Source of the DNA: Timema cristinae
Lineage: Eukaryota; Arthropoda; Insecta; Phasmatodea; Timematidae
NCBI GenBank assembly: GCA_039000515.1
Contig: JBCFYV010000001.1
Location: 49,782,184 to 49,846,183, forward strand
Direction: 5' to 3'
DNA: 64,000 bases
The notes beneath the pieces are model-generated. The model searched no databases and had not been told where the DNA came from. It saw only the letters and a list, made by a program, of their open reading frames with translations. The position numbers and the translations under genes are program-made. Shown here piece after piece: positions 26,743 to 36,930 of the stretch; positions within the stretch are counted from its first letter, which is position 1; each line of letters starts with the position of its first letter.

Positions 26743-26913
26743 CCGGGACTCGCCATCCTCGTCAGAACAGTCAATTTCCTTGTCCTTATTGTAATCTTCA
26801 AGCTGCTCATACTCATTGGACGCTTCAAACACCTCCGAGTCACCAAACACGCGTTTCAATCCATTGGACCATACAGTTTGATTACCATACTCTCGATGTT
26901 GATTTGCAAAAGC
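26743..26913 (-). pseudogene. acidic in-frame extension after the TAG of the ART-like ORF
   Basis: Directly after the TAG at 26914-26916 the same minus frame stays open for 57 codons and ends at a TGA (26740-26742). The translation is rich in D, E, N and Y near its end, with a stretch EYEQLEDYNKDKEIDCSDED. Part of its DNA (minus strand, TCCAATGAGTATGAGCAG) matches the minisatellite unit (TCCAACTAGTATGAGGAA) at most positions. The sequence at the junction is CCCGGTGAGTATG, which also fits a 5' splice-site consensus (GTGAGT). It could be the decayed end of the gene, a readthrough extension, or the end of an exon whose intron holds the array. Confidence 0.5.
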
Positions 26914-27546
26914 CTACATTTGGAAATCCTCATCAGTCACCGTCAAACTCTTAAAAGTAATTACTGATGTTAATCTTTTCAAGAAGCAACCTTTTATCAA
27001 CACGAGCTTGACCTTCCTCTGAATATTTCTGACCAAGAACATTTGAGAAGGGTGGATCAGATGTTCTTTTTGAAGCGAAAACTGTGAATAAGGTGAAATA
27101 TTTAGAGATTCAGCGTTCTTGATTATAAACAATGTCCCTTTGTGTTTGACGAACTTTAGGGCGATATTTTCTTTCTCTGAACACGAGGCGAATTGATCAA
27201 ACCGAAACGTAGTGTTCTTGGTTAACACAAAGGTATAGTGAACACCCCTGTAAATATATTTACAATTAGGAGTCTTGTTTCTTCTGTGGAAGGAATCAAT
27301 GAGCCAGTATTCCCAAGATAAACGTATGATATATACATTGTTTTGAAACGAGAACCTTGTTTCCTCGTTTAATTCGTTGTGAAACCTGTTCTTCATTTTG
27401 TAAAGTTTCAAGATGGCTTTGCAGATTCCTCGGACAATCTCCAGGTCAAGCTCAGCTGCGGACTCTTCCACCGTTATCTGGTATTGGTGATACAATTTCT
27501 TCACGGATTGGACCCATTCATCTAGAGGAACCACACAAGACACCAT
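26914..27546 (-). CDS. ADP-ribosyltransferase-fold protein (ART-like), 210 codons
   Basis: No other ORF here looks like a cellular protein. The ATG at 27544-27546 is preceded directly by an in-frame TAA, so it is the first possible start unless an exon lies upstream. The first 90 residues are probably helical. The rest carries the three ART signatures in order: an arginine in YRG (R100), an S-x-S-like FASCSEKENIALKF (S121, S123), and a Q-x-E motif in SLQKEHLIHPSQMFLV (Q159, E161), where the glutamate would be catalytic. In the R-S-E group these bind NAD and transfer ADP-ribose to protein side chains or other targets. Q-x-E rather than E-x-E occurs in members that do not modify arginine, so the substrate is open. 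There is no signal peptide or membrane segment. The TAG stop is followed by an in-frame acidic extension and then a 45-bp minisatellite. It may be a single exon, a complete small gene or a pseudogene. The fold call is from motifs by eye. Confidence 0.6.
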   Translation of the reverse strand: MVSCVVPLDEWVQSVKKLYHQYQITVEESAAELDLEIVRGICKAILKLYKMKNRFHNELNEETRFSFQNNVYIIRLSWEYWLIDSFHRRNKTPNCKYIYRGVHYTFVLTKNTTFRFDQFASCSEKENIALKFVKHKGTLFIIKNAESLNISPYSQFSLQKEHLIHPSQMFLVRNIQRKVKLVLIKGCFLKRLTSVITFKSLTVTDEDFQM

Positions 27547-27694
27547 TTAAAATAAATCTAATCATGACTAACTCAAACAATAATAGAATAGTTCTATAAG
27601 ATTTTCTATTACATTGAATTATTTTAACTCAAGTCTCAAATTAATAGGTTTTTAACAACAACCGACGAACACTCGAACTAAACGACAATATCGT

Positions 27695-27890
27695 TTAATC
27701 TGTTTTACCAGTGACTTGGGAGGGTGTTAGAATCCCAGTCGGGCGTACTGGGGTATTCTTCTTCTAAATGTTTCCTAATTTTTCTCCGCGCAAATGCTGG
27801 TACATTTAATACAAATTATACCTTACTAACTCATATTCTACTATCGTGATTAAATGTGGATAGTTCACGTGGCTAGTAAGATGCTATTTA
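27695..27890 (+). mobile_element. SINE-1
   Basis: B-box region GTTAGAATCCCAGTCGGGCG, then TACTGGGGTATT, body CTCCGCGCAAATGCTGGTAC and tail CTATCGTGATTAAATGTGGA with GGCTAGTAAGATGCT. The A-box part is weak. First of a tight run of four SINE-1 copies. Confidence 0.65.
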
Positions 27891-27894
27891 AAAA

Positions 27895-28110
27895 AATGCA
27901 TTTTTGAACCCTGCATGCTATCCACATATTCACCGTAAGGTATAACTAGGAAGATATGTACCCGCAATTTCTTGGAGGCAGAATAATAATACATTAATAC
28001 AAAAGCAACTCAGTACACATGGTGGGGTTTGAACCTTGACTTGCCCATCTCCAGCAAACCAGACAATATGAGCTTGACGCGTTTTATCCCAGGCTCGTAT
28101 TACTTAGCCT
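27895..28110 (-). mobile_element. SINE-1, inverted to its neighbours
   Basis: On the minus strand the B box reads AAGGTTCAAACCCCACCATG, followed by TGTACTGAGTTGC, and the tail region contains ACCTTACGGTGAATATGTGG. It faces the preceding plus-strand copy tail to tail. Confidence 0.5.
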
Positions 28111-28149
28111 ACTATATAATTACCTAAGAAACAACTTACTATCCAAACA

Positions 28150-28345
28150 GTCCATATCATTCATTGGTCTCGTCATCTAAGACGTACATTCTGAAGTATG
28201 ATGGATTTCCGGCAACAAAGAGGCGGAGGTTCGAATCTTTGCTGGGCGCACTGGGGAATGGTTATCTCTTATCTATAAACGTCGATTTTACCCTTTTATT
28301 TCCCTTTAATGAGGATGCATTTATTCTAAGCTATCCTCCCAATTA
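28150..28345 (+). mobile_element. SINE-1, diverged
   Basis: Head CGTCATCTAAGACGTACATT and B box GGAGGTTCGAATCTTTGCTG followed by GGCGCACTGGGG. The 3' part is poorly conserved. A 73-codon ORF across it is a by-product. Confidence 0.55.
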
Positions 28346-28399
28346 CTACATCATAGATTTGGTAATTAACAGCCTGCAACTATGATTGTGGACTAGTGG

Positions 28400-28610
28400 A
28401 CTAAATAAATGGCTTTTCTCGTCTGGTTTGCTGGTAACGAGAAGGTCAAAATGCAAATCTCTGCTGAATTTCCGAGGTTTTTTCTTTTATTTTGCTAAAT
28501 AAATTCCCACACTACCTTCACACAAATGGGAGTATATCTATCCTTAATATTGTTTTTCCTATCTTTACCCCATTAATTACTTACGCTATGGCATTAGTAG
28601 TTCGAAAGTT
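28400..28610 (+). mobile_element. SINE-1, diverged
   Basis: Starts near CTCGTCTGGTTTGCTGGTAA. B box is weak (GGTCAAAATGCAAATCTCTG), but GAGGTTTTTTC, CCTTCACACAAATGGGAGTA and CATTAATTACTTACGCTATG follow in family order. Confidence 0.5.
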
Positions 28611-28914
28611 AATTGCTACACCTACAAAAATACGTCACTTATCCTTATTTTGAGTAAGTTTTACCCAGTCCAAATCCTTAAACCCTATCTCTTTCAGGTA
28701 TAGTATGATTTTGGTAGGAAGAACAGTAAAAGTTAGTTACTAAAGTTACTAGAATAATTTTAATACATTCATACATAAAGTCATGTTATCTGAAGCTGTC
28801 ACTTTTGATAGATATCATCAATACCTACAAAATAACACAAATAATAAAGTGAAATGTTATCAATGTTGGCCGCAAAGAAATATATTTGAATTTTTTCTAC
28901 TGTTCTTCCAAGCA
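28611..28914. other. AT-rich DNA, no gene seen
   Basis: About 300 bp between the last SINE-1 of the cluster and the LINE fragment, with no recognisable feature. Confidence 0.45.
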
Positions 28915-29600
28915 AAATCAGGGTAGTACCATTGTAATGTTCCCATCTGCGTCTAGGTCTTTACAATGGTCTCTTCCAATCGAACTTGCCATTCAATACC
29001 CTGAACAAGGTTCTAGAATCTTCCATCCACGCTGCATGTTCTGCCCACCGTAATCTATGATATTTGACCATATTAACAATGTCTAGTGATTCTTACAGGG
29101 TATTTAACTCATCATTACGTAACTTCTTCCACTCCCAGTATCCTCAACCATCTTTAGGCCAATTATATTACTAAGCACCTTGTTTTCGAACATCCTATAT
29201 TTGTTTTTGTTCTGTAAGATAAGAGACCACGTTTCACACCCAGGGAGAACAACCGGTTTTGTATATTTTTGTATATTCTGAGTTATACATTCCTTGAGAG
29301 CAGGCGAGACGCCAACAACTTACTGACCGAGTAAAGCATGCATTTACCGACTGTATTATTTTACTAATTTCAACTTTAGTAGTTTTATTGCTAGTTAAAA
29401 TTGTTCCTAACTATCTAAACACATATCAAATGATCATTATGTTGTTTGAAGTAATCTTTAAATTATCGTCTCCAATCTGTGTTCTCTGTGTTATCATATA
29501 CTTAATATTTTCAGCGCTCACTTCTAAACCTATATCCTTACTAGCCTATAAAAAAATGTGCATTTCTTGCAGCAGCTTTCTTACTATTCCTTTCTCCATT
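28915..29600 (-). pseudogene. LINE reverse transcriptase C-terminal fragment (LINE-B), decayed
   Basis: The minus-strand translation, read across frames, passes through SAENIKYMITQRTQIG, ISKIIQSVNACFTRSVSKLL, VVLPGCETWSLILQNKNKYR and MFENKVLSNIIGLKMVEDTG. This is the region after the catalytic domain in a LINE family common in arthropod genomes (motifs like KTKYM, VVLYGCETWS and RVFENRVLR). Stops and frameshifts break it, the catalytic palm is absent and the end is ragged. A second copy of the same segment lies on plus at 48490-49140. Confidence 0.75.
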
Positions 29601-29655
29601 AGTGTAATTAAATGTGGACAAACCAGATGGGTAGTAACATACGGGGTAGCAAATA
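29598..29655 (+). mobile_element. SINE-1 3' tail fragment
   Basis: TTAGTGTAATTAAATGTGGA followed by ACCAGATGGGTAGTAACATA matches the shared 3' end of SINE-1 and SINE-2. No head is present. Confidence 0.45.
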
Positions 29656-30364
29656 AAAACCTTATTGTTTAACGTACTATATATAAACATTAAAAATAAT
29701 TTTAATTTTTTAACACGTTTAAGAAAATACTAACTTAATTAAAACATTAATATATATGTGTAGTGTTTAACTCACCTGGCGATGCAATATTTAAGTTTGA
29801 AATTGGAAACATATCAGTAAAGGTCCAATATATGCCACAACAACCGAAATACTCCGTCTCAAAGATCTAAATGCGTATTCAAAGAGACGCGAAGTATAAA
29901 TATTGTTCGAGAAATAAGGTTCGATATTATTCAGAAAATCCCCTGATAGCTTGATGATAATATATCGGCTCTCCAGGTTTTCTAGAAATCCCTTTAACTT
30001 GAAAAAAGTAATTCAGGTAACAAACTATTTATATTATTCCTTTATTCAAAACCATTTACTAAGATACCATACACTACTTGATATATTTTTATTTTATTAT
30101 ATAACCAGCCCCCTTCCCCGTAAAAAAATATTGTAAAGAATCCTGTAAAACAAAGCTTCAAATCCTCCATCATGGCAATATAAAAACAAAACTTTTTACT
30201 TTTTTTTTTAAATACAGTCCTACCATCACTGTATAGCCCCCTCCCTCTTTTTATCCTCCTCCTATTTTCATCTCATTTCTCTTTCCCACCCTACCACCTC
30301 CCCCCGAGTCCCCTTCACCAACCTCACATTCCCTTCAACAACTTTTTTTTTCCAACGACTATAT
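29656..30364. other. AT-rich DNA, no gene seen
   Basis: No supported feature. A pyrimidine-rich stretch lies at about 30230-30350 (repeated CCCTCCTC and CCCACC motifs). Confidence 0.45.
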
Positions 30365-30546
30365 AATATACTATCGAAATTTTTATGAGGAATAAATTAA
30401 ATTTTCAAAATAAAATATAGCCTATGTTACTCGCTGTTAATGTAGCTTTATATTAGTGAAAGAATTTTTAAAATCGGTCCAGTAGTTTTTGAGTTTATCC
30501 ATTACAAACAAAAAATCAAAGGTTTCCTCTTTATAATATTAGTATA
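30365..30546 (+). mobile_element. LINE 3' end (RTE-type suspected)
   Basis: Contains AAAATATAGCCTATGTTACT, ATCGGTCCAGTAGTTTTTGA, and ends in CTCTTTATAATATTAGTATAGAT-like sequence, a module seen at 3' ends of RTE-like LINEs in many invertebrate genomes. No coding sequence remains. A truncated SINE-2 follows at once. Confidence 0.5.
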
Positions 30547-30735
30547 GATTTTGAATGTGGGGAATGCCAGGCCTCCACCGTGGTTCGGATTCCACGTTAA
30601 ACTGTAGGTCCTTCATTTCATCTCACAATCACCCTACCATTACACATTAGCGTAAGTGCGTATAACCCGAATGGGTGTAAGACGCGATGATAATAATAAT
30701 AATATTAATAATAATGATAATAATAATAATAGTAT
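30547..30735 (+). mobile_element. SINE-2, 5' truncated
   Basis: Begins inside the element at TTTGAATGTGGGGAATGCCA, keeps the second hairpin CGTGGTTCGGATTCCACG, the tail CGAATGGGTGTAAGACGCGA and an impure AT-rich trinucleotide repeat. The tRNA head is missing. Confidence 0.85.
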
Positions 30736-32094
30736 GATTTTTATCAATAAAAAATTGGTGGATATAAATGAATAAACCATTAAAACAAATAGAACTACGT
30801 TTAATTATAAAAATTAAATATTTAATAAGGTTATTAAATGTTGATAGTGAATATAACAAAGTTTAACCTATTGAATATTATCAAAAATTATTATTTGAAA
30901 CATTAGTTTATTTAAACGTTCTATAAAAAAAGTATATAAATAAAAATTAGGCATCATAAAAACTGTTAGTTACTCTCATAGCGTGCACCTTTGGTAATCA
31001 AGAGCACGCGAGGATGACGTAGGCCTGAGCAATCGTACTTTTAATTATTGTTTTATATCAGCATTTGTGCACGCGCACCAAGTAATATTTTTAAAACAGA
31101 GATTTTTTAAAATTTAGCACAACTCAGTGTTTTGACACAAATAGTAAGTTAGGAGAAACATCCCTCTTCTGGTGGTATTCAACAGTGTGCTTTTGACCTT
31201 TTTCAAAAAGGGAGGCCGGTAAGGAGGCCCATTGTTAAGGGGTTACATCGAAGTGCTTTACACACTTTCATGCACTTGCCGGCTAGTAGAGGGCCTTGGT
31301 GTCAGAACTGGGGGGGTTCTGCCTCAAGTTGATCTATTTTGTACGTCAGCAGCTACCGAGTTACAGTAGCTTGTGAGGAGAGTGTCCTTCGGCCCGTCAC
31401 ACATTAGACGCAGCAGAGGGATTCTGTAGATCACGTGTTATAATGGCTTACCGCACATTGTACACAACACAGGCGCAATATAGGAATAGTTCTGTCACGC
31501 CTAGGTCTGGTGTTAATAGTGGTACAGTTTTAATTCAAGATTGGGATTATATATTTCAACGCGATTTTATAAACAGTAGTAAACTATACTGGTGTACTGT
31601 ACATTACCAATGAAATTTTTCTCAATTAAATACGAAAATAAATATTATCTGTTAAATTCTGGCTTTAATAATGAGTTTTTATGTATCGAGATGATAATTA
31701 CTAGTGACAAACCCTGAAACTCTTTCAGGTGGTCATGACTAGTTGGGAATCCCTGATCTAAAAAACACTATTTGATCCCTAATATTGGGATTCCTCTATT
31801 TCCTTATGATTTCAGAAATAAAGTATTACATCTGATTAATTCATTGTTTAAGATAGTGGAGTTTATCTGCCGGTGAGCGACCTAAGATAATGTCAGTGTG
31901 AAGACATTAGCTGTCCTGTTCAATAGCTTATCATAAGTCTTTAAGTAAAAATAGGGCCAAGTATGAACAATTCTAAGAAAATAAAACTTCTTCAATCATC
32001 TGTTTTGGTTACCCGCATTGGTGTGCTCGTGGACCAGGTGTTAAGCTCATATAGTTTGGCTATCCAATGATGGTGATGTTGGCTGCAGATAACA
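30736..32094. other. unassigned DNA
   Basis: No supported gene. The region 31000-31480 is less AT-rich, but no ORF or known repeat stands out. At 32029-32060 a short SINE-1-head-like GGACCAGGTGTTAAGCTCAT occurs. Confidence 0.45.
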
Positions 32095-32292
32095 ATCAGT
32101 GGCCTCATGGTCTAAGGCGTTACTCTTGCAGTAGACTAGACTGCCGATGATACTGAGGTTCAATTCTCGGTCGGGAGTACTGAGGTTTTTTCTACAAAAT
32201 GTTTTCCACTCTCCATCCACGCATATGCGGGTACACTTCTTTTAAATAAACCTTTCTAATGCCGAACGGTATTAAGACGTGGTGCAAAATTA
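32095..32292 (+). mobile_element. SINE-1, well preserved head
   Basis: CAGTGGCCTCATGGTCTAAG and GCGTTACTCTTGCAGTAGAC form the A-box side. GAGGTTCAATTCTCGGTCGG is the B box, then GAGTACTGAGG, CTCCATCCACGCATATGCGG and the tail ACGGTATTAAGACGTGGTGC. It is internally shortened before the tail. Confidence 0.78.
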
Positions 32293-33365
32293 AAGTTTGC
32301 CGTGACCCCCAGACTTGGAGGGGTCACGAGTCACAGTCCACAGTTTAAGAAACTATGGACTAAGCCAATGTGCGTTCATTAATTAAGAATTCATCACCTT
32401 GTAGATAAATGTTTGTGTTAAAGGACAACGAACTCCTTCTAGCTTGCCCTAACGTTGACAGAGTTGGCTGTGGTTTATACCTCGCCTGTCGAAATATTCA
32501 CCCATATGTGTGCTTGGCTTGATAAAAGGAAAAAAAACTTCTTTTTACATCGCAAGTTTCAAGATAATTTTAGGATTTATTGCTTTTTTTATACTCTACT
32601 TCTCTCTCTCTTTCTTCTTATTTCGACATGATGCCAAACAACACACGCATGTTTTGCGACTTTTTTTCTTTCTTTACATCATATTGCTTCCCTTGAAGCT
32701 GAGTTAATGTTTTAGTAGTTGAAACTTCCTGTAAGTTTATAAACAATCCCTTGAAGAACACAAATGACGAATCGGAGTATAAAGTGGTTCGGTTGTAACT
32801 TAGAAGAGTCACGGTCGAGTTTCGGAAGTCAACCAATTTCCCATTTAACTCTTAACTACTTGTCAATCATATACGAGGAGATTGGTTGACTCCCGAGACT
32901 GGACTATAAATATGGCCTTCAGTAAATCTTGGCCAGTGGGGGCAAGAACCAATAACTAATATAAAAATGCAGATCTGTGCTACTCTCATAAAACTAGTAA
33001 TTTATTTTACTGTGGAACTCAACCCACTCACTAGCACAAGAGTTTTTTTTTAACAAATGACTGGGATACTAAATTAATCTGATAACAACAATATCTATAC
33101 ATTAAAACGAGAGATAATATAAACACTATGAATATTAAGTTATTTCAAAAGATTTAAAGCTTTAAAACTATGCCATCCAATTAATTTTACCATGTGTTAT
33201 TAAAAATATAAGGTACCTCAAGGTATCAGTCAAATCTTGATGGACTACCCTGTACCACAGTGGAATAACGCATGAGACAGGGTACACGTTTAATAATATA
33301 TTAATAGTGTATATGCTCCACTGCCCTGAAATATGCTTATCATGATTGATTCAACTATGGTGGAT
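32293..33365. other. AT-rich DNA; possible hAT-like end at 32293-32360
   Basis: GGAGGGGTCACGAGTCACAG followed by TCCACAGTTTAAGAAACTATGG resembles the ends of hAT-type elements, but no partner terminus or 8-bp duplication was found. The rest, including pyrimidine-rich 32590-32700, has no supported feature. Confidence 0.3.
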
Positions 33366-33469
33366 CTTATAAGATGAGACCATAGTGTATTTAGTCAAGG
33401 TAAGACTCCAGGTCAAACGTACGGTAGAGTTTTACCTTGACTAATCACAAAACTACCTTATCTTATGAG
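33366..33469. repeat. inverted repeat able to form a long hairpin
   Basis: TTAGTCAAGGTAAGACTC (left arm) is the reverse complement, with one mismatch, of GAGTTTTACCTTGACTAA (right arm). Pairing extends less perfectly outward through ATAAGATGAG and CTTATCTTAT to about 43 bp per arm, with a loop of about 18 bp. It lies 25 bp left of the target duplication of the foldback element. Confidence 0.7.
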
Positions 33470-34619
33470 CAACACCAGGTGGAGCCAAACAAGGACGTGA
33501 CTCAAGTTGGTCCGCCACATTACGTTTTTTTTTTTTTTTTGTCTAATCGTTTGTGCTCTATTTGTGCTCATATGTGCCCGAACATGAACATTTGTGCTGT
33601 GTAACTGGCCAATTTAGAAAATATTTAATGTGGCGGGCCAACTTGAGCTCAAGCTAGCCCGCCACATATTGAAAAACACAACATAACAAAATTTATTTAA
33701 GTCAATCCATTGTGCTACGTTTGTGCTCATATGTGCCCGAAAATGTACATTTGTTCTTTAAAATTAGAAAATCTAGAGAACATTTAATGTGGCGGGCTAG
33801 GTTGAGCATTCCCTATATCATAACCTGTAGGAAAATCGAGTTCAAGCTGGCCCGCCACATTTTTAAATATCAATGTAACAAAATTCTGTTTTCGCCATTC
33901 GTTTGTTCTTCGTTTGTGCTAATATGTGCCCGAACATGAACGTTAGTGCTGTGAATCTAGGCCTTTTAAATAACATTTAATGAAGGCGATCCCACTAAAG
34001 CTCAAGTTATCCCGCCACATATTGAAAACAAAGATTAAAAAAATTGTTTTAGCGATTATTTTGTGCTTAGTTTGTGCTTATATGTGTCCAAAAATGAACA
34101 TTTGTGCTCTAAAATTAGGCATACTATATAACATTTAATGTGGCGGGCTAGGTTGAGTCTCCCCTATACCATAACCCGTAGAAAAATTGAGTTCAAGCTG
34201 GCCCGCCACATTTTTAAATATTATTTTAACAAAATTCTGTTTTCACCATTTGTTTGTTCTTCGTTTGTGCTCATATGTGCCCGAAAATGAATATTTGTGC
34301 TCTAAAATTAGGCATATCATATAACATTTAATGTGGCGGGCTAAGTTGAGCCTTCCCTATACCATAACATGTAGAAAAATAGAGTTCAAGCTGGCCCGCC
34401 ACATTTTTAAATATTATTTTAACAAAATTATGTTTTCACCATTCGTTTAAAACTTCGTTTGTGCTCATATGTTCCCGAAACTTAACATTTGTTCTTTAAA
34501 ATTAGGCATTCTAGAGACCATTTAATGTGGCGGGCTAAGTTGAGTATTCCCTATACAGTAACCTTTAAGTAAACTTGAGTTCAAGCTGGCCCGCCACATT
34601 TTTCAAATGTTAATTTTGT

Positions 34620-36727
34620 GGTTTCAGTATGGCCCTATTTTATAAACACGATTATAATATAACTTAAGTGATGTGATAAACATGGTCATAGAAACATATG
34701 ATATTATTGAGAATCATGATTTCATAAAGAGAATAATGTTCCTCAAGTTATGTCTCCAAAATTTGTTTATTTAAATTTTTAAGTCTATTCTAGATTGGCA
34801 TTAGTTTATAAAGATTTTCACCATTTCAAAAAGTTTTTTCATTAGTCTAGGAAATTATTAGGACACCCCATTCACCTCCTCTCTCTACCCCCTCCCAATG
34901 AATACCATAACCTGATTTTTAAATTCAAAACTTTCCTATGTCTATGATTATTTGGGGTGGCCCTCTTACCACGGTGATGAATTTGAATTTTCTCCCATGC
35001 CAAAATGTAAATTTTCTAATTCTTTTGGAAATATATCAGCTTACCCCCCTTTCCCTCTTCATTTCCCACATTCCCAATTTGAAATTTTAAGTATTATTTG
35101 GTTATCTTATATAGTCTATTTACTTTTCTACCAAATTTCAACTTAACCACATCGATAATAATGTTCTAGATTGGTTGTCGAAACGTCATAATGTTAGGAT
35201 GTAATTTGTATGTATGGGAAGATCTATTAACATACATGCAAAATTTCAATTTTCTACCGCTCTCAAAAATTGTTTTTATATGTGGTCTAGGAATTTTCAG
35301 GGAACCTGCGCTCCCCATTTTCCACTCTATTTTGAAATTCAATAATTAAGAACTTTATAAATTCAATCTTCCTATACTATGAGTAGTAGGCCTAATTTAT
35401 TCTTATAATTTTGGAAACTCTACTCCCTTTAATATCTCTCTACCTCATTTCTCAAACTCCCTCTTATGAATCCCAAATTATAAGATTTATTTGGTTATCT
35501 AAAGTTGTACTTCCACCTGCCTCCCAAATTTAAATTTTCTACCATACCTAAAAGTGTTGTACGACCCTTACCACTTTATTTCCTGGATTCCAAATATAAA
35601 TGTTACAATTTAAATACTTCATACTTAATTGGAGTGGTATCTTTACAGGCCTGCTGAATATCAATTTTCTACCATATTTAGAAGTAGTTTCTTCTAATAG
35701 TTTTGTAAATTTAGAACTCCTTCAATCCCAATTGTCCTATTCATTTTGAGAAGTTTCAAATTCTAATATTAATTTGGTTATTTGGAATGTTCTCTTTAAC
35801 TTAACTCAAAAGTTTATTTTGGCTATAGATCCCCACATCTCATTTTCCCAGAATTCCGTTTTAAAATCTAAAATTACGATTTTTTAAAATTTGGGGTGAT
35901 CCTTATAACTGCTTTGTGAATTTGAGTTTTCTACCACATACTGAAATAGTTAAGTGTATTATTTTTGGAAATGTTGATTCTCCCCCCTCCTCCAACTACC
36001 CCTCTTCGCTATTTAAACCCCCAATTCTAAATATCATATTTTAAGATTTATTTGGCTATTTTGAGGTTATAATCCATTAGTCCATCACACCTAAATTTTT
36101 TTTTTAAATCGTATACCCCTTTTCCTCAATTTCCTGAGGTCCCAATCAAAAATTTGAAATGTTCAGACTGCAAAAGAGAAATTAGCTTGAGTTGCAATTT
36201 GTAGAGGAATGATGTGTGTGATAGATAAGATATATCTTGTATTTTAAAAATTAGCTAGGTCCACCCTTAAGTAGATATTTTATCAACTTTTACACTATGA
36301 TTAAAATGCGTTGTGAATATTATTTGTTTTTTCAGCTTTTGAGATTGGTGCTATTTATCATCGGTTTTTAATAAACCCAAAATGTGTTTTAAATGTTTAT
36401 AAAATTTTTCTTAAATAGTTTATTATAGGATTGTGTTAAAAATATAAACAAAGTAAAATATTAAAAATAGATTCGTTTTGAAACATTATCACAAGCCTAA
36501 AATAAATTACTCGATTCAGATCTGATCTTACTCCTTAGAAAACCATTTGATCCAATTTTTACAAGCAGATGATTCGACAAGGTTTCTATTAGATAAAAAA
36601 GATTTAGCATTAGGTTCGGATTAGATTCTAATTTTTTTAAACATAAGATACGATTCAGATTCTAGTAAATTAGCCAGGATTTGGATTCGAGTAGAAATTT
36701 AAAATGATGGATTCACACATGTTAGAT

Positions 36728-36768
<41 letters not shown>

Positions 36769-36930
36769 GAATAATTATTATTATTATTATTATTATTATT
36801 ACAATGACGCGTTTAATCTTTCGACAAGTCCGTTACTGTATTGTTTTGTGCATCGACACAATAATGCTTTACCAAATAGTCTATAAAACACTTAATTTTT
36901 TAGAAAAATGTTTTTGTTTGGACAAATATG
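34620..36930. other. non-coding core of the foldback element with degenerate repeats
   Basis: Pyrimidine-rich blocks and TTTTCTACCATA-like motifs recur near 34985, 35135, 35255, 35535, 35665 and 35925, suggesting an old tandem repeat of roughly 130 bp. The longest ORFs are 60-65 codons and unlike transposase. A back-to-back (AAT)n/(TTA)n run lies at 36728-36801. Confidence 0.55.
36728..36801. repeat. (AAT)n followed by (TTA)n, self-complementary microsatellite
   Basis: A run of AAT units of about 47 bp, a short AGAATAA spacer, and a TTA run of about 27 bp. The two runs are reverse complements and could fold on themselves, like two TAA-tailed insertions meeting tail to tail. Confidence 0.85.

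Noticed and set aside
24715..26954. ORFs of 329-370 codons in the 45-bp array as proteins (hydrophobic on plus, basic on minus)
   Set aside because: The 15-codon period leaves these frames open by default, and unit variation changes residues in the basic minus frame more than in the acidic one.
31690..32360. Complete hAT element
   Set aside because: One segment near 32293-32360 resembles a hAT end, but no matching opposite terminus or 8-bp duplication was found.
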